DNA of 64,000 bases from JAXGRD01 sp040766105 (GTDB lineage Bacteria; Bacillota; Clostridia; Peptostreptococcales; Anaerovoracaceae). Below the pieces are notes generated by a model, which searched no databases, was not told where the DNA came from, and saw only the letters and a list, made by a program, of their open reading frames with translations. Below, piece after piece: positions 16,675 through 25,594 of this stretch. The stretch covers positions 309,173 to 373,172 of the forward strand of contig JAXGRD010000003.1 in NCBI GenBank assembly GCA_040766105.1, read 5' to 3'. The position numbers and the translations under genes were made by a program. Each line of letters starts with the position of its first letter. Positions within the stretch are counted from its first letter, which is position 1.

Positions 16675-17458
16675 CCGCTGAAAGTCCTGCCACCGCACCG
16701 TCGTGAACGGCCTTGGCAACCTGCATCAAGCCACCCGTCCCATCACCCGCTGCAAAGAGTCCGGGAATATTGGTAGCCATATTTTCATCCACGACAATTC
16801 TGTTCCCTTCGATATATGCTCCCAGTTTTCTGGCAAGATCTGCACTTCCGGCAGTGCCTTCCGCGATGAACAAACCGGAAACCGGAAGAGAATGACCATC
16901 CTCAAAGACCAACTCTTCCAAGCCATCCTGACCACGAAGGGCCGTCACACCGCCCTCAATTTGGGTCACGGACTTGGCCAAGGGTCGCAGGGCTTCCGCC
17001 TCATGTTTGGCAAATTCTCCCGTCCCCAAAACCGCAACATCCTTTCCCCGGAAAAAGAAGCCGTCGCAAACGGCGCAGTAACTCACACCCTTGCCCTCAA
17101 ACTCCTTCAGACCTTCTATCTTCGGTGCTCTCCTGGGAGAACCCATGGCGAGAACCACCGCATCGGCAGGATAGCTGCCTTCTTCCGTGGTGACAATGAG
17201 TTTTCCGTCAAATCCCAGACCTACCACTTCTTCCTTCATAAAGACGGCACCCAGGTTCTTCGCCTGCTCTTGGCCCCGCTCCAACAACTCTTCCCCGGAA
17301 ACCGCCGTGGGAAAACCATAATAATTCTCAATTTTGTCCGCCTTCTCCAGGGCACTGGGTCCCTTGGCAAAGACCGTCACATTGAGTCCGCCCCTCGCCC
17401 CATATATTGCAGCCGATGCACCTGCCGGTCCGCCGCCGATAACTACCAAATGTTTCAT
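16652..17458 (-). CDS. Thioredoxin-reductase-like flavoprotein, possibly NADPH-independent
   Basis: 268 residues, shorter than the usual 305-320. FAD binding: VVIGGGPAGASAAIYGARGG at the N-terminus and FAAGDGTGGLMQVA near the C-terminus. The redox pair is C128 and C131 (CAVCDG). The second dinucleotide loop reads VLGTGEFAKHEAEAL, without the Gly-rich GGGDSA form, and the HRR-type segment that grips the NADPH phosphate is absent. Clostridial ferredoxin-dependent flavin thioredoxin reductases show this kind of loss, so ferredoxin may be the donor (inference). AGGAGG precedes the ATG and TATAAT lies about 40 bp upstream. Confidence 0.85.
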   Translation of the reverse strand: MKHLVVIGGGPAGASAAIYGARGGLNVTVFAKGPSALEKADKIENYYGFPTAVSGEELLERGQEQAKNLGAVFMKEEVVGLGFDGKLIVTTEEGSYPADAVVLAMGSPRRAPKIEGLKEFEGKGVSYCAVCDGFFFRGKDVAVLGTGEFAKHEAEALRPLAKSVTQIEGGVTALRGQDGLEELVFEDGHSLPVSGLFIAEGTAGSADLARKLGAYIEGNRIVVDENMATNIPGLFAAGDGTGGLMQVAKAVHDGAVAGLSAVKFLKTT

Positions 17459-17510
17459 ACATCATTCCTCCTTCTATTCTTCACGCTATCGCCATTATAC
17501 CCTAAAGCCG

Positions 17511-17539
17511 TTGCCCAAATCCATAAATCAAGATATAAT
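17511..17539 (+). promoter_or_regulatory. Sigma-A promoter of gltX-capA-like operon
   Basis: TTGCCC (17511-17516), 17 bp, TATAAT (17534-17539), followed by AAAAGGAGA before the gltX ATG at 17566. Confidence 0.75.
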
Positions 17540-17565
17540 ATACAAATTAAAAAGGAGATTACACT

Positions 17566-19218
17566 ATGGATTACAATAGACTGGCGGACTTGCTTTTTCC
17601 CGCCATCACCAAAACCCCATCGGATTATGAAACAGCCTATCCACCCAGGGACCTTCCCAAGGGCGGGAGGGTAACGCGACTGGCCCCCAGTCCAACGGGC
17701 TTTATCCACCTCGGCAACCTATACGGCGCCTTTGTGGATGAACGACTTGCCAGTCAAAGCGACGGCGTTTTCTACCTGAGGATAGAAGATACCGACGAGA
17801 AGCGCTTTGTGGAGGGTGCCGTAGACACGGTCATCGGCTCTTTGGATTTCTTCGGCATCACCTTTGACGAAGGTGCTACCAAGGAAGGAGATGTGGGAGA
17901 ATACGGTCCCTATTTCCAAAGCAGTCGAAAGGAACTATACCAGTGTTTCGTTAAGAAACTGGTGGAAAAAGGCCTGGCCTACCCTTGCTTCTTAACGGAG
18001 GAAGAGGTGGCCGAAATCAGAGAAACCCAAGAAGCCAATAAAGAAACTCCCGGCATCTACGGAAAGTATGCACCGGGAAGAGACCTGTCCTTAGAGGAAA
18101 TACAAAAGAGAATAAAGGAAAACCAAGGCTATGTAATTCGTTTGCGCTCCGGAGGTAACCCGGAGAACCCCGAAGAGATTTCCGTGGAAGACGGAATTCG
18201 CGGTCTGTTGACCATGCCGGAAAACTTCCAGGATGTGGTCATATTAAAGGCGAGCGGAATGCCCACCTACCACTTTGCCCATGTCTGCGACGATCATTTA
18301 ATGAGAACGACCCACGTGGTCCGAGGAGAGGAGTGGTTGTCTTCTCTTCCCATACATGTGGAACTCTTCCAAGTTCTGGACTTCCCTCTTCCCATATACT
18401 GCCACACGGCGGTACTCATGAAGTTGGACGAAAACGGAAATAGGCGCAAGCTCTCCAAGCGAAAGGACCCGGAGCTGTCCTTGGGCTTTTACAGGGAGCG
18501 AGGCTACCATCCCACGGCAGTCCGAGAATACCTGCTGACCATCCTCAACTCCAACTACGAAGAGTGGCGCATGGCAAACCCGGATCTTCCCGGGGAAGAT
18601 TTCCCCTTTACCATGGAGAAGATGAGTACGTCCGGTGCCCTCTTTGACTTGAACAAGCTGAATGATGTTTCCAAGGACACCTTGGTGAAGATTCCGGCAC
18701 CGCAGCTGGCCTTCTTCCTCATGGAGTGGGCGAAGATTTATCGTCCCGAGATTCTTCCTGCTTTGGCGGACTGCGGAGAAACCCTCTTTGCTATTTTGGA
18801 CTTGGGAAGAGTGGGAGACAAACCCAGAAAGGACTTTGTCTGCGCTTCTCAAATATTTGATTTCATCGGCTACTTCTTCGATGACTATTTCAAGGAAGAA
18901 GATGAGCCTCCTGCAGAAACTCCCACGGAAGATGTCAAGGCCATCTTGACCGCTTATCTGGACACCTACGACCACGGGGATGATCAAAGTCAGTGGTTTG
19001 ACAAGATACGCACCATCGCCCAGGACTTGGGATATGCGGCAAAGCCCAAGGATTACAAGAAAAATCCACAGGACTATAAGGGTCATGTGGGCCATGTAAG
19101 CACGGTAATCCGTCTTGCATTGGTGGGAAGATCCCAATCCCCGGATATATGGGAAATACAGCAAATTTTAGGCGAACCCAAGGTAAGGCAGCGAATCACC
19201 GACTACATCAAGGCATAG
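17566..19218 (+). CDS. gltX: Glutamyl-tRNA synthetase
   Basis: 550 residues. Class I signatures: RLAPSPTGFIHLGN (HIGH equivalent) near residue 45 and KLSKRKDP (KMSKS equivalent) near 300. The catalytic core also shows LRIEDTDEKRF and the YHFAHVCDDHLM segment. It is longer than the classic bacterial enzyme of about 480 residues, with the extra residues at the N-terminus (about 40 residues before the HIGH motif) and in the acidic C-terminal region (DEPPAETPTEDV). It may charge tRNA-Glu only, or be non-discriminating, depending on GatCAB, which is not in the window. Confidence 0.93.
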   Translation: MDYNRLADLLFPAITKTPSDYETAYPPRDLPKGGRVTRLAPSPTGFIHLGNLYGAFVDERLASQSDGVFYLRIEDTDEKRFVEGAVDTVIGSLDFFGITFDEGATKEGDVGEYGPYFQSSRKELYQCFVKKLVEKGLAYPCFLTEEEVAEIRETQEANKETPGIYGKYAPGRDLSLEEIQKRIKENQGYVIRLRSGGNPENPEEISVEDGIRGLLTMPENFQDVVILKASGMPTYHFAHVCDDHLMRTTHVVRGEEWLSSLPIHVELFQVLDFPLPIYCHTAVLMKLDENGNRRKLSKRKDPELSLGFYRERGYHPTAVREYLLTILNSNYEEWRMANPDLPGEDFPFTMEKMSTSGALFDLNKLNDVSKDTLVKIPAPQLAFFLMEWAKIYRPEILPALADCGETLFAILDLGRVGDKPRKDFVCASQIFDFIGYFFDDYFKEEDEPPAETPTEDVKAILTAYLDTYDHGDDQSQWFDKIRTIAQDLGYAAKPKDYKKNPQDYKGHVGHVSTVIRLALVGRSQSPDIWEIQQILGEPKVRQRITDYIKA

Positions 19219-19231
19219 AAAGAAGGATACC

Positions 19232-20470
19232 ATGCGTAAAAGAAGGAAAAAACCAATTTTCAGCAAGAAAAAGTCTTCCTTTCGTTTTAAAAAACGATTT
19301 TATTTGATCCTCTTGGTGGTGATCCTCGCTGTGGTTGGTCTCGTCTTTGCCCTTACGGGCAATGGTGACGGCAAACCCAAGCCTCCGCCCCCCGGAGATC
19401 CCGTTTCACTGAACGTACTGTGTGCGGGAGATTTGGTCATCCACATGGATGTCATCAATGCGGCAAAGAAGAGCGACGGAACCTACAACTTTGAATGGCC
19501 CTTTGATTCTGTCAAATCCTACATTGGAGATGCGGATTTGGCCTTGTGCAATTTGGAGACCACCTTTACCGGTGGCAACTACTCTGGCTATCCCATCTTT
19601 CGCTGTCCCGACGAATTGGCAACATCTCTGGCTGCCGTAGGCTTCGACCTAATCACCACCAGCAGCAACCACACCTTTGACACGGGAGAAGATGGCATGT
19701 ACCGCACCATCCAAGTCCTCGATAAGGCGGGACTAAAGGTGGCCGGCAGTAGGCCGGATACGGAAACCCCTCGATATACCATGGTTGAGAAGAAGGGTGT
19801 GAAAATCGCAGTGGTTTCCTACGCTTACGGTGGAAACCAGGGAGGCACCAAGGATCTAAACGGAAACGTGCTCACCCAAAATGCCGTGGACAGCATCAAC
19901 GTCTTCAGCTATGAAACCTTCGACGAGGATTTCAAGGAAATCAAGGCTACCATTACCGCCGCCAAGGAAGCCGGCGCGGACATTGTCATCATGTACTATC
20001 ACTGGGGGGACGAATACAACACCAAGTCCAATGAAACCCAACAAAAGATTGCACAGAAGACCGTGGATGAAACCGATGTGGACATCATATACGGCTCCCA
20101 TCCCCACGTGGTTCAAGAAAAAGCAATCCTGACCAAGAAGGATTCCAAAAAGGAAGTCCCCGTCTACTACGCATTGGGGAATCTCCTCTCCAACCAGAGA
20201 CGACATTTGGTCTACGACAATCAACACGTGGAAGAGGGTGTCATGGTAAACTTTGAAATCACCTATGACCCTGAGAAAAAGAAAATTACATCCTTAAAGG
20301 ATACGGCCATCCCCTACTGGGTGGATAAGTACGAGGACAACGGAATCAAGTACCAACTGATTCCGCTGGTGGAAGGATATGAAAATTCCCCAATCCTTGC
20401 GAAATCGGGGAATACACAGTTGGCTACCAATGCCCTTTCCAATGTAAACAGCATTTTGAAAGGGGAATAA
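19232..20470 (+). CDS. CapA-family metallophosphatase-fold protein, membrane anchored
   Basis: 412 residues. A very basic N-terminus (KRRKKPIFSKKK) leads into one membrane helix at about residues 24-42, then a Pro-rich linker and an extracellular CapA domain: LCAGDLVIHMDV, LCNLETTF, TSSNHTFDTG, MYYHWGDEY and YGSHPHVVQ supply the Asp, Asn, His and Glu ligands of the binuclear fold. CapA proteins act in poly-gamma-glutamate capsule synthesis, but many lone members have unknown roles. No capB or capC is near, so capsule synthesis is not implied. It starts 13 bp after gltX and is probably co-transcribed. Confidence 0.88.
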   Translation: MRKRRKKPIFSKKKSSFRFKKRFYLILLVVILAVVGLVFALTGNGDGKPKPPPPGDPVSLNVLCAGDLVIHMDVINAAKKSDGTYNFEWPFDSVKSYIGDADLALCNLETTFTGGNYSGYPIFRCPDELATSLAAVGFDLITTSSNHTFDTGEDGMYRTIQVLDKAGLKVAGSRPDTETPRYTMVEKKGVKIAVVSYAYGGNQGGTKDLNGNVLTQNAVDSINVFSYETFDEDFKEIKATITAAKEAGADIVIMYYHWGDEYNTKSNETQQKIAQKTVDETDVDIIYGSHPHVVQEKAILTKKDSKKEVPVYYALGNLLSNQRRHLVYDNQHVEEGVMVNFEITYDPEKKKITSLKDTAIPYWVDKYEDNGIKYQLIPLVEGYENSPILAKSGNTQLATNALSNVNSILKGE

Positions 20471-20473
20471 AGA

Positions 20474-21283
20474 CTACACGTCGTAAAAGAAGCACTTTCC
20501 ACACACTTCCGGAGAAGGAATGTGCGGATTGATTTCCAGGCATCGATCTTGGCACTTCGCCGTATCGATGCCTTCTTTTGTAATGGCACCCACCGGGCAG
20601 GACTCCATGGCCTTGCGACTGACCATCACATGTTCCGCACCCAAATACTTGCAGTCACTGTCGATATAGTCGATGGTGTTCTCTAAATCCAATCGCTCCA
20701 GTTCTTCCTCGTCAACGGGAGCGTAATTGTAGTCCGTAAAGACACAGCCCACTCTTCCCGCAAAGCCCATTTCCGTGTGGAAGGAGCCTGCGATGCCGAA
20801 TCTTCCCATGCCTGCGGCATAGGCGGCAAACTTGTGGGACCATTCCTCTCTCTGGGTTTCTTGATTCCAGTCCATCGGTGTGTTGGCGGGAGAATGGAGT
20901 CTTCCCACCTCGTCTAACGTGTCGCCGATAACCCGGTTCAGCTCCATGGCCAAGTGCATGGAATCGTAGAAGGCCGTTGTCCATTGGGCTGACGGCTCCT
21001 CTCCCCCTCTGTTGCTCTCGGTGATATGAGGGGCATAGGGAAGGAAATAGACGATTACCGTATTGCCCGGTCGATAAATTCCCTTGGGGTGAAGGGACCG
21101 GTCTTCTTCCATGAAGAGACGAAAGAGAGGATGCTTTGCACTGACATAACCGATGATGGGTGTCCCAAATTTCGTATCCACATTGGGCCGTTCCTCATAG
21201 TCATGGATGGTGCTTTGAACGTTCTCCTTGATTCTCTTCTTAATATTTACTTCCCTGTCAAAGTCAACGTGAACCTTATTCAT
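20474..21283 (-). CDS. QueG-like iron-sulfur protein, copy 1
   Basis: 269 residues. The N-terminal half shares the epoxyqueuosine-reductase-like fold (KFAAYAAGMGRFGIAGSFHTEMGFAGRVGCVF); the C-terminal half carries Cys-rich motifs (ESCPVGAI, AKCQDRCLEI, CGKCFFYDV) able to hold 4Fe-4S clusters. True QueG is longer and carries a HEAT-like tail, so tRNA modification is unlikely. Related proteins are annotated as putative reductive-dehalogenase-like or 4Fe-4S proteins of unknown role. It closes the long minus-strand run ending with the aminotransferase gene (7 bp gap), and a paralogue is at 41.7-42.5 kb. Confidence 0.75.
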   Translation of the reverse strand: MNKVHVDFDREVNIKKRIKENVQSTIHDYEERPNVDTKFGTPIIGYVSAKHPLFRLFMEEDRSLHPKGIYRPGNTVIVYFLPYAPHITESNRGGEEPSAQWTTAFYDSMHLAMELNRVIGDTLDEVGRLHSPANTPMDWNQETQREEWSHKFAAYAAGMGRFGIAGSFHTEMGFAGRVGCVFTDYNYAPVDEEELERLDLENTIDYIDSDCKYLGAEHVMVSRKAMESCPVGAITKEGIDTAKCQDRCLEINPHIPSPEVCGKCFFYDV

Positions 21284-21290
21284 AATATCT

Positions 21291-22478
21291 CTATTCCTTC
21301 AAATATTCCTTGGTGACTTCCGCCAATATCTTGATTCCTTCTCTGGTCTTCTCCTCCGACATGTTGGAGAAGTTCAGCCGTAGTTCGTTGTTCACCGAAC
21401 CGCTTGGGTAAAAGGATGTGCCCGGAATAAAGGCCACATTCCGCTTGCCGGCTCGCTTCAGCAGTTCCCTGGCATCCTTGTTCTTGGGTAACTCCAACCA
21501 AATGAACAGCCCGCCCTTGGGCATCACATAGGTAACCTCCTTGGGAAACTCCCGATCGATCATCTCCGCCATGAATTTACATCGTTCTTTATAGATCTCA
21601 CTGATTTCTCGGATGTGTGCATCCAGGTCGTTGTGCTGGAGATAGTCCGCCATCTGCATCTGTGAGATGGTGGAGGAAGATAAATCCGCAGCATTTTTTA
21701 GAACCAGATACTTGTCCATGATTTCTTTTCTGGCACAGAGCCAGGCCACCCGCAATCCGGGGCAAAAAATCTTGGAAAAGGTGCCGATATAGACCACCTG
21801 TCCTCTCTGGTCGTAGTAGGCCAAGGGCTTCTGCAGCTTTCCGTCAAAGGACAGTTCCCCGTAGGCAGCGTCTTCCAACACCGGAATGTCATAGTCCGCC
21901 ATGAAGTTCATGAAGTCTTCCCTTCGTTTGTCGGACCAGCTCCTGCCGGTGGGGTTCTGGAAGTCCGGGTTCACATAAATAATCTTTACCCTGTCCCCAT
22001 ATTCATCCAAGACCTTCTTTAGACTTTCAATCTCCATGCCCTCTCTGTCTGTGGGGACGGAAATCAGTTCTGCCTGGTAGGCTCGCAACGCATTGACCGC
22101 TCCCAAGTAGGAGGGTGCCTCAAAGAGAACTACATCCCCTTCATCCACGAAGAGCATGCCACTCATGTCCAGTCCCTGCTGAGATCCGCTGGTGATGCTG
22201 ATTTCATCCAAGGCGTAATCCAAGGAGAATTTATCCTTCATCCGCTGCTGCATAATCCTGCGCAGCTCCGGGAATCCGCTGGTGGAGCCGTAGCTCATGG
22301 CCTCTCTTCCCCTTGTCTCCATAACTCGTTGGAAGGATTCTTTGATGGCATCGATAGGATAGGCTTCCGCCGATGGAAATCCCGCAGAGAAGGAAATCAT
22401 CTCATCGGTTTCCTTCAACTCAAAGGCGTCCAAAAGGGAACGATCCTCTAAATAAGCAAGTCTATTGGCATACTTCAT
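21291..22478 (-). CDS. PLP-dependent class I/II aminotransferase (2-aminoadipate/aromatic aminotransferase-like)
   Basis: 395 residues, fold type I. The PLP lysine lies in YIGTFSKIFCPGLRVAWL; substrate-binding features include YGSTSGFPELR, SGSQQGLDM, NPDFQNPTGR and the C-terminal LRLNFSNM with the carboxylate-binding Arg. This is the MocR-type catalytic domain without the DNA-binding part, typical of LysN/KAT-like enzymes with broad substrate range. It starts one base after the ahcY stop, so the two genes are tightly coupled; a role in methionine-cycle keto-acid transamination (for example ketomethylthiobutyrate) is a reasonable guess only. Confidence 0.87.
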   Translation of the reverse strand: MKYANRLAYLEDRSLLDAFELKETDEMISFSAGFPSAEAYPIDAIKESFQRVMETRGREAMSYGSTSGFPELRRIMQQRMKDKFSLDYALDEISITSGSQQGLDMSGMLFVDEGDVVLFEAPSYLGAVNALRAYQAELISVPTDREGMEIESLKKVLDEYGDRVKIIYVNPDFQNPTGRSWSDKRREDFMNFMADYDIPVLEDAAYGELSFDGKLQKPLAYYDQRGQVVYIGTFSKIFCPGLRVAWLCARKEIMDKYLVLKNAADLSSSTISQMQMADYLQHNDLDAHIREISEIYKERCKFMAEMIDREFPKEVTYVMPKGGLFIWLELPKNKDARELLKRAGKRNVAFIPGTSFYPSGSVNNELRLNFSNMSEEKTREGIKILAEVTKEYLKE

Positions 22479-22479
22479 T

Positions 22480-23739
22480 TCATAACTCCCAACTATTCAA
22501 ATACTTTTCCTGTTCTTCCGTCAACCGATCGATGCGAATATCCCAGGCTTCCAGCTTCTTAAAGGAGATTACCCGGTCGATTTCTTTGGAAACATCAATG
22601 ACCTCATTGCCCAGTTCTCTGTAGTGATCCTTCACATAGAGGGCACTCATGGCTTGCACGGCAAAGGATAGATCCATCATCTCTGCGGGATGACCGTCGG
22701 CAGCTGCAATATTCACCAACTTACCTTCCGCCATGACATGAACCGTGTTACCTCCCGGCAACTTGTATCCCATGATGTTTTTTCGAGACTCAAACTTCTC
22801 AATGCTTTCTTCCTCCAAAGCCGCTATGTCAATTTCCACGTTGAAGTGGCCTGCATTGGCTAGAATGGCGCCGTCCTTCATCTTGGCCATGTGGGATAGA
22901 CCGATGGTCCCCTTACATCCCGTGGCTGTGATGAAGATGTCCCCCTTGGGAGCCGCTTCTTCCATGGGCATGACACTGTGACCGTCCATCTTGGCTTCCA
23001 TGGCCTTCACCGGGTCGATTTCCGTAACGATGACCTGGGCGCCCAGCGCAGATGCACGCATGGATATGCCCTTGCTGCACCAACCGTAGCCTCCCACCAC
23101 CACCGTCTTGCCGGCCACGATCAAATTGGTGTTTCGCATAATGCTATCCCATACCGACTGTCCGGTTCCGTATCGATTATCAAAGAGGTGCTTGCAATCT
23201 GCATCGTTCACCGCAACCATGGGAAACTTGAGAACCCCTTCCCTCTCCATGGCCTTCAGTCGAATGATGCCCGTGGTGGTTTCTTCACAACCGCCCCAAA
23301 CCTCTTCCGCCAAATCCGGTCGGCTGTTGTGGACCATACCCACCAAGTCCCCACCGTCATCGATGATGATATTGGGCTTGTGCTCCAAGGTCATTTCAAT
23401 GTGACGGTCATACTCCTCTTGGGTTGCACCGTGAAAAGCATAGACATGTATTCCGCTGTCAGCCAATGCCGCCACCACGTCATCCTGGGTGGACAACACA
23501 TTGCTTCCGGTTGCGCAGAGTTCTGCACCTCCCGCAGCAAGGACAAGGCAAAGATAGGCCGTCTTGGCCTCCATGTGTATGGAAAGGGATATCTTCACGC
23601 CGGCAAAGGGCTTCGTCTTGGAAAACTCTTCTTCCAAGCCGGACAACAGGGGCATGTTCTTCTTTACCCATGCAATCTTTTGGTGACCCGACGGTGCCAA
23701 GCTGATATCCCGAATTTCATAGGGTTTCACTTGCGACAA
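22480..23739 (-). CDS. ahcY: S-adenosylhomocysteine hydrolase
   Basis: 419 residues. It splits S-adenosylhomocysteine to adenosine and homocysteine with bound NAD. Signatures: LSIHMEAKTAYL, NDADCKHLFDNRYGTGQSVWD and the nucleotide loop VVVGGYGWCSKGISMRA. The length fits the short bacterial/archaeal form without the 40-residue insertion. It is notable in a Clostridia-like genome, where the Pfs/LuxS route is common. The start is TTG at 23739 with AAGGAGG six bases upstream; the next possible start (GTG) is too far from the SD. It follows glmS by 11 bp. Confidence 0.93.
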   Translation of the reverse strand: MSQVKPYEIRDISLAPSGHQKIAWVKKNMPLLSGLEEEFSKTKPFAGVKISLSIHMEAKTAYLCLVLAAGGAELCATGSNVLSTQDDVVAALADSGIHVYAFHGATQEEYDRHIEMTLEHKPNIIIDDGGDLVGMVHNSRPDLAEEVWGGCEETTTGIIRLKAMEREGVLKFPMVAVNDADCKHLFDNRYGTGQSVWDSIMRNTNLIVAGKTVVVGGYGWCSKGISMRASALGAQVIVTEIDPVKAMEAKMDGHSVMPMEEAAPKGDIFITATGCKGTIGLSHMAKMKDGAILANAGHFNVEIDIAALEEESIEKFESRKNIMGYKLPGGNTVHVMAEGKLVNIAAADGHPAEMMDLSFAVQAMSALYVKDHYRELGNEVIDVSKEIDRVISFKKLEAWDIRIDRLTEEQEKYLNSWEL

Positions 23740-23750
23740 TTCTCTCCTCC

Positions 23751-25580
23751 TTATTCCACAGTAACTGATTTAGCCAAGTTCTTCGGCTTGTCGATGTCGC
23801 ATCCCCTTCTCTTTGCCACATAGTATGCAAAGAGCTGCAAGGGGACCACGGATAGCAAGGGTGTCAGTTCATCCATGCACTTGGGAATGTAGATCCACCG
23901 ATCCGCTTGGCGCTCGATTTCCTTGTTTCCTTCCTTCGTCAGACCGATGATGTAGGCGCCTCTTGCCTTGACTTCCTCCATGTTGGAGATCATCTTCTCA
24001 AAGAGTCGATCCTGTGTGGCCAAGGCGATTACCAAGGTTCCTTCTTCCATGAGGGCGATGGTGCCGTGCTTTAGCTCCCCGGCCGCAATGGCAAAGGAAT
24101 TGATGTATGATATTTCCTTCAGCTTAAGGGATCCCTCATAGGAAACACCGGCATCCGGCCCTCTTCCAATGAAGAACATTTCATTCTTGCGGAAGAACTC
24201 GTCCGCCAACTTAGCGATGTCTTTTTCTTTCTTCAGCAGTTCCTTTAGCTTTCCGGGGATTTCCTTCAGCTCTTCAATGACCTGCTTGTAGTACCCTTTA
24301 TCGATGGTTCCCTTGGTATGTCCCATGTACAGTCCGATTAGGTACATGCACATGAGCTGGGTGGTGTATGCCTTGGTGGATGCCACGGCAATTTCCGGTC
24401 CCGCCCAAGTGTAAAAAACATCGTCCGCTTCCCGGGCAACCGAACTGCCCACTACATTGACCACGGACAGGATTCGTGCCCCCTTCCGCTTGGCTTCTCG
24501 CAGCGCAGCCAAGGTGTCCAAGGTTTCTCCCGACTGGCTGATGGCGATGAACAAGGTCTTGTCGTCCACAAAGGGATCTCTGTAGCGAAACTCCGACGCC
24601 ACATCCACCTCCACGGGAATCTGCACCATCTTCTCAATGGCAGCCTTTCCCACCAGGCCTGCGTGATAAGCCGTTCCACAGGCAACGATATACACCTTGT
24701 TGAAGTTTTCAATATCCGCACCGGTCATGGCAATGCCGTCTAAGTTTACCGTTCCGTCATCATTGAGTCTTCGGTTCAAGGTTTCGGAAAGTCCTTCCGG
24801 TTGCTCGTGGATTTCCTTTAGCATGAAGTGCTCGTAGCCGCCTTTTTCTGCGGCATCGGCATTCCAGCTTACATGGAAGACCTCTCGATGGACGGGTCTT
24901 TGGTCGCCGTCGTAAATCTTGATGTCGTCCTTGGTCACAACGATGGTCTCGTTGTTTTCAATCAAATAGATTTTTCTTACATGCTCCAGCAAGGCGGGAA
25001 TGTCGGAAGCAATGAAGTTGCAACCGTCACCGATGCCGGCCACCAATGGGGCATCCTTTCTTACAGCGATAATCTTGTCCGGTTCATGGGCACAAATAAC
25101 CTCAATGGCATATGCGCCGCGCATCTTGTCCACGGCTTTGTTGACCGCTTGATGCAGGTCACCGTCGTAGTAAATACCGATCAAATGGGCGATGACTTCC
25201 GTATCCGTCTCCGATTTGAATTTGATGCCATAATCATTGACCAGCCACTCCTTCAACTCCACATAGTTTTCTATGATGCCGTTGTGGACCACCGTAACCG
25301 TATTGTCCTCGTTGCTGTGAGGATGGGCGTTTACATCCGAAGGTGCACCATGGGTGGCCCATCTGGTATGACCAATGCCCACATTGCTGTCAAAATCCTC
25401 ATCTGCCGTTATTTTTTCTAAATTATCGATTCCTCCCACATGTTTTCTGGTTTCTATGATTCCGTCTTTGTAAAGGGCAATGCCCGCCGAATCATATCCT
25501 CTGTATTCCAATCTCCGAAGTCCGCCGATGATAATATTCTTTGCACTTCCGTCTCCTATATATCCTACTATTCCGCACAT
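23751..25580 (-). CDS. glmS: Glutamine-fructose-6-phosphate aminotransferase (isomerising)
   Basis: 609 residues, the usual length. The N-terminal glutaminase begins with MCGIVGYIGDG (Cys nucleophile), and LRRLEYRGYDSAG is conserved; two SIS domains follow (AISQSGETLDTLAALREA near 350 and the YEGSLKLKEISYINS segment), ending in the family-typical KNLAKSVTVE. It makes glucosamine-6-phosphate for the cell wall. It is coupled to glmM; no glmS ribozyme is apparent in the 14-bp gap. Confidence 0.97.
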   Translation of the reverse strand: MCGIVGYIGDGSAKNIIIGGLRRLEYRGYDSAGIALYKDGIIETRKHVGGIDNLEKITADEDFDSNVGIGHTRWATHGAPSDVNAHPHSNEDNTVTVVHNGIIENYVELKEWLVNDYGIKFKSETDTEVIAHLIGIYYDGDLHQAVNKAVDKMRGAYAIEVICAHEPDKIIAVRKDAPLVAGIGDGCNFIASDIPALLEHVRKIYLIENNETIVVTKDDIKIYDGDQRPVHREVFHVSWNADAAEKGGYEHFMLKEIHEQPEGLSETLNRRLNDDGTVNLDGIAMTGADIENFNKVYIVACGTAYHAGLVGKAAIEKMVQIPVEVDVASEFRYRDPFVDDKTLFIAISQSGETLDTLAALREAKRKGARILSVVNVVGSSVAREADDVFYTWAGPEIAVASTKAYTTQLMCMYLIGLYMGHTKGTIDKGYYKQVIEELKEIPGKLKELLKKEKDIAKLADEFFRKNEMFFIGRGPDAGVSYEGSLKLKEISYINSFAIAAGELKHGTIALMEEGTLVIALATQDRLFEKMISNMEEVKARGAYIIGLTKEGNKEIERQADRWIYIPKCMDELTPLLSVVPLQLFAYYVAKRRGCDIDKPKNLAKSVTVE

Positions 25581-25594
25581 CTACCCGGTGCCTC

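Noticed and set aside
23740..23750. glmS ribozyme or other control near glmS
   Set aside because: The gaps around glmS are only 11 and 14 bp, too short for a ribozyme.
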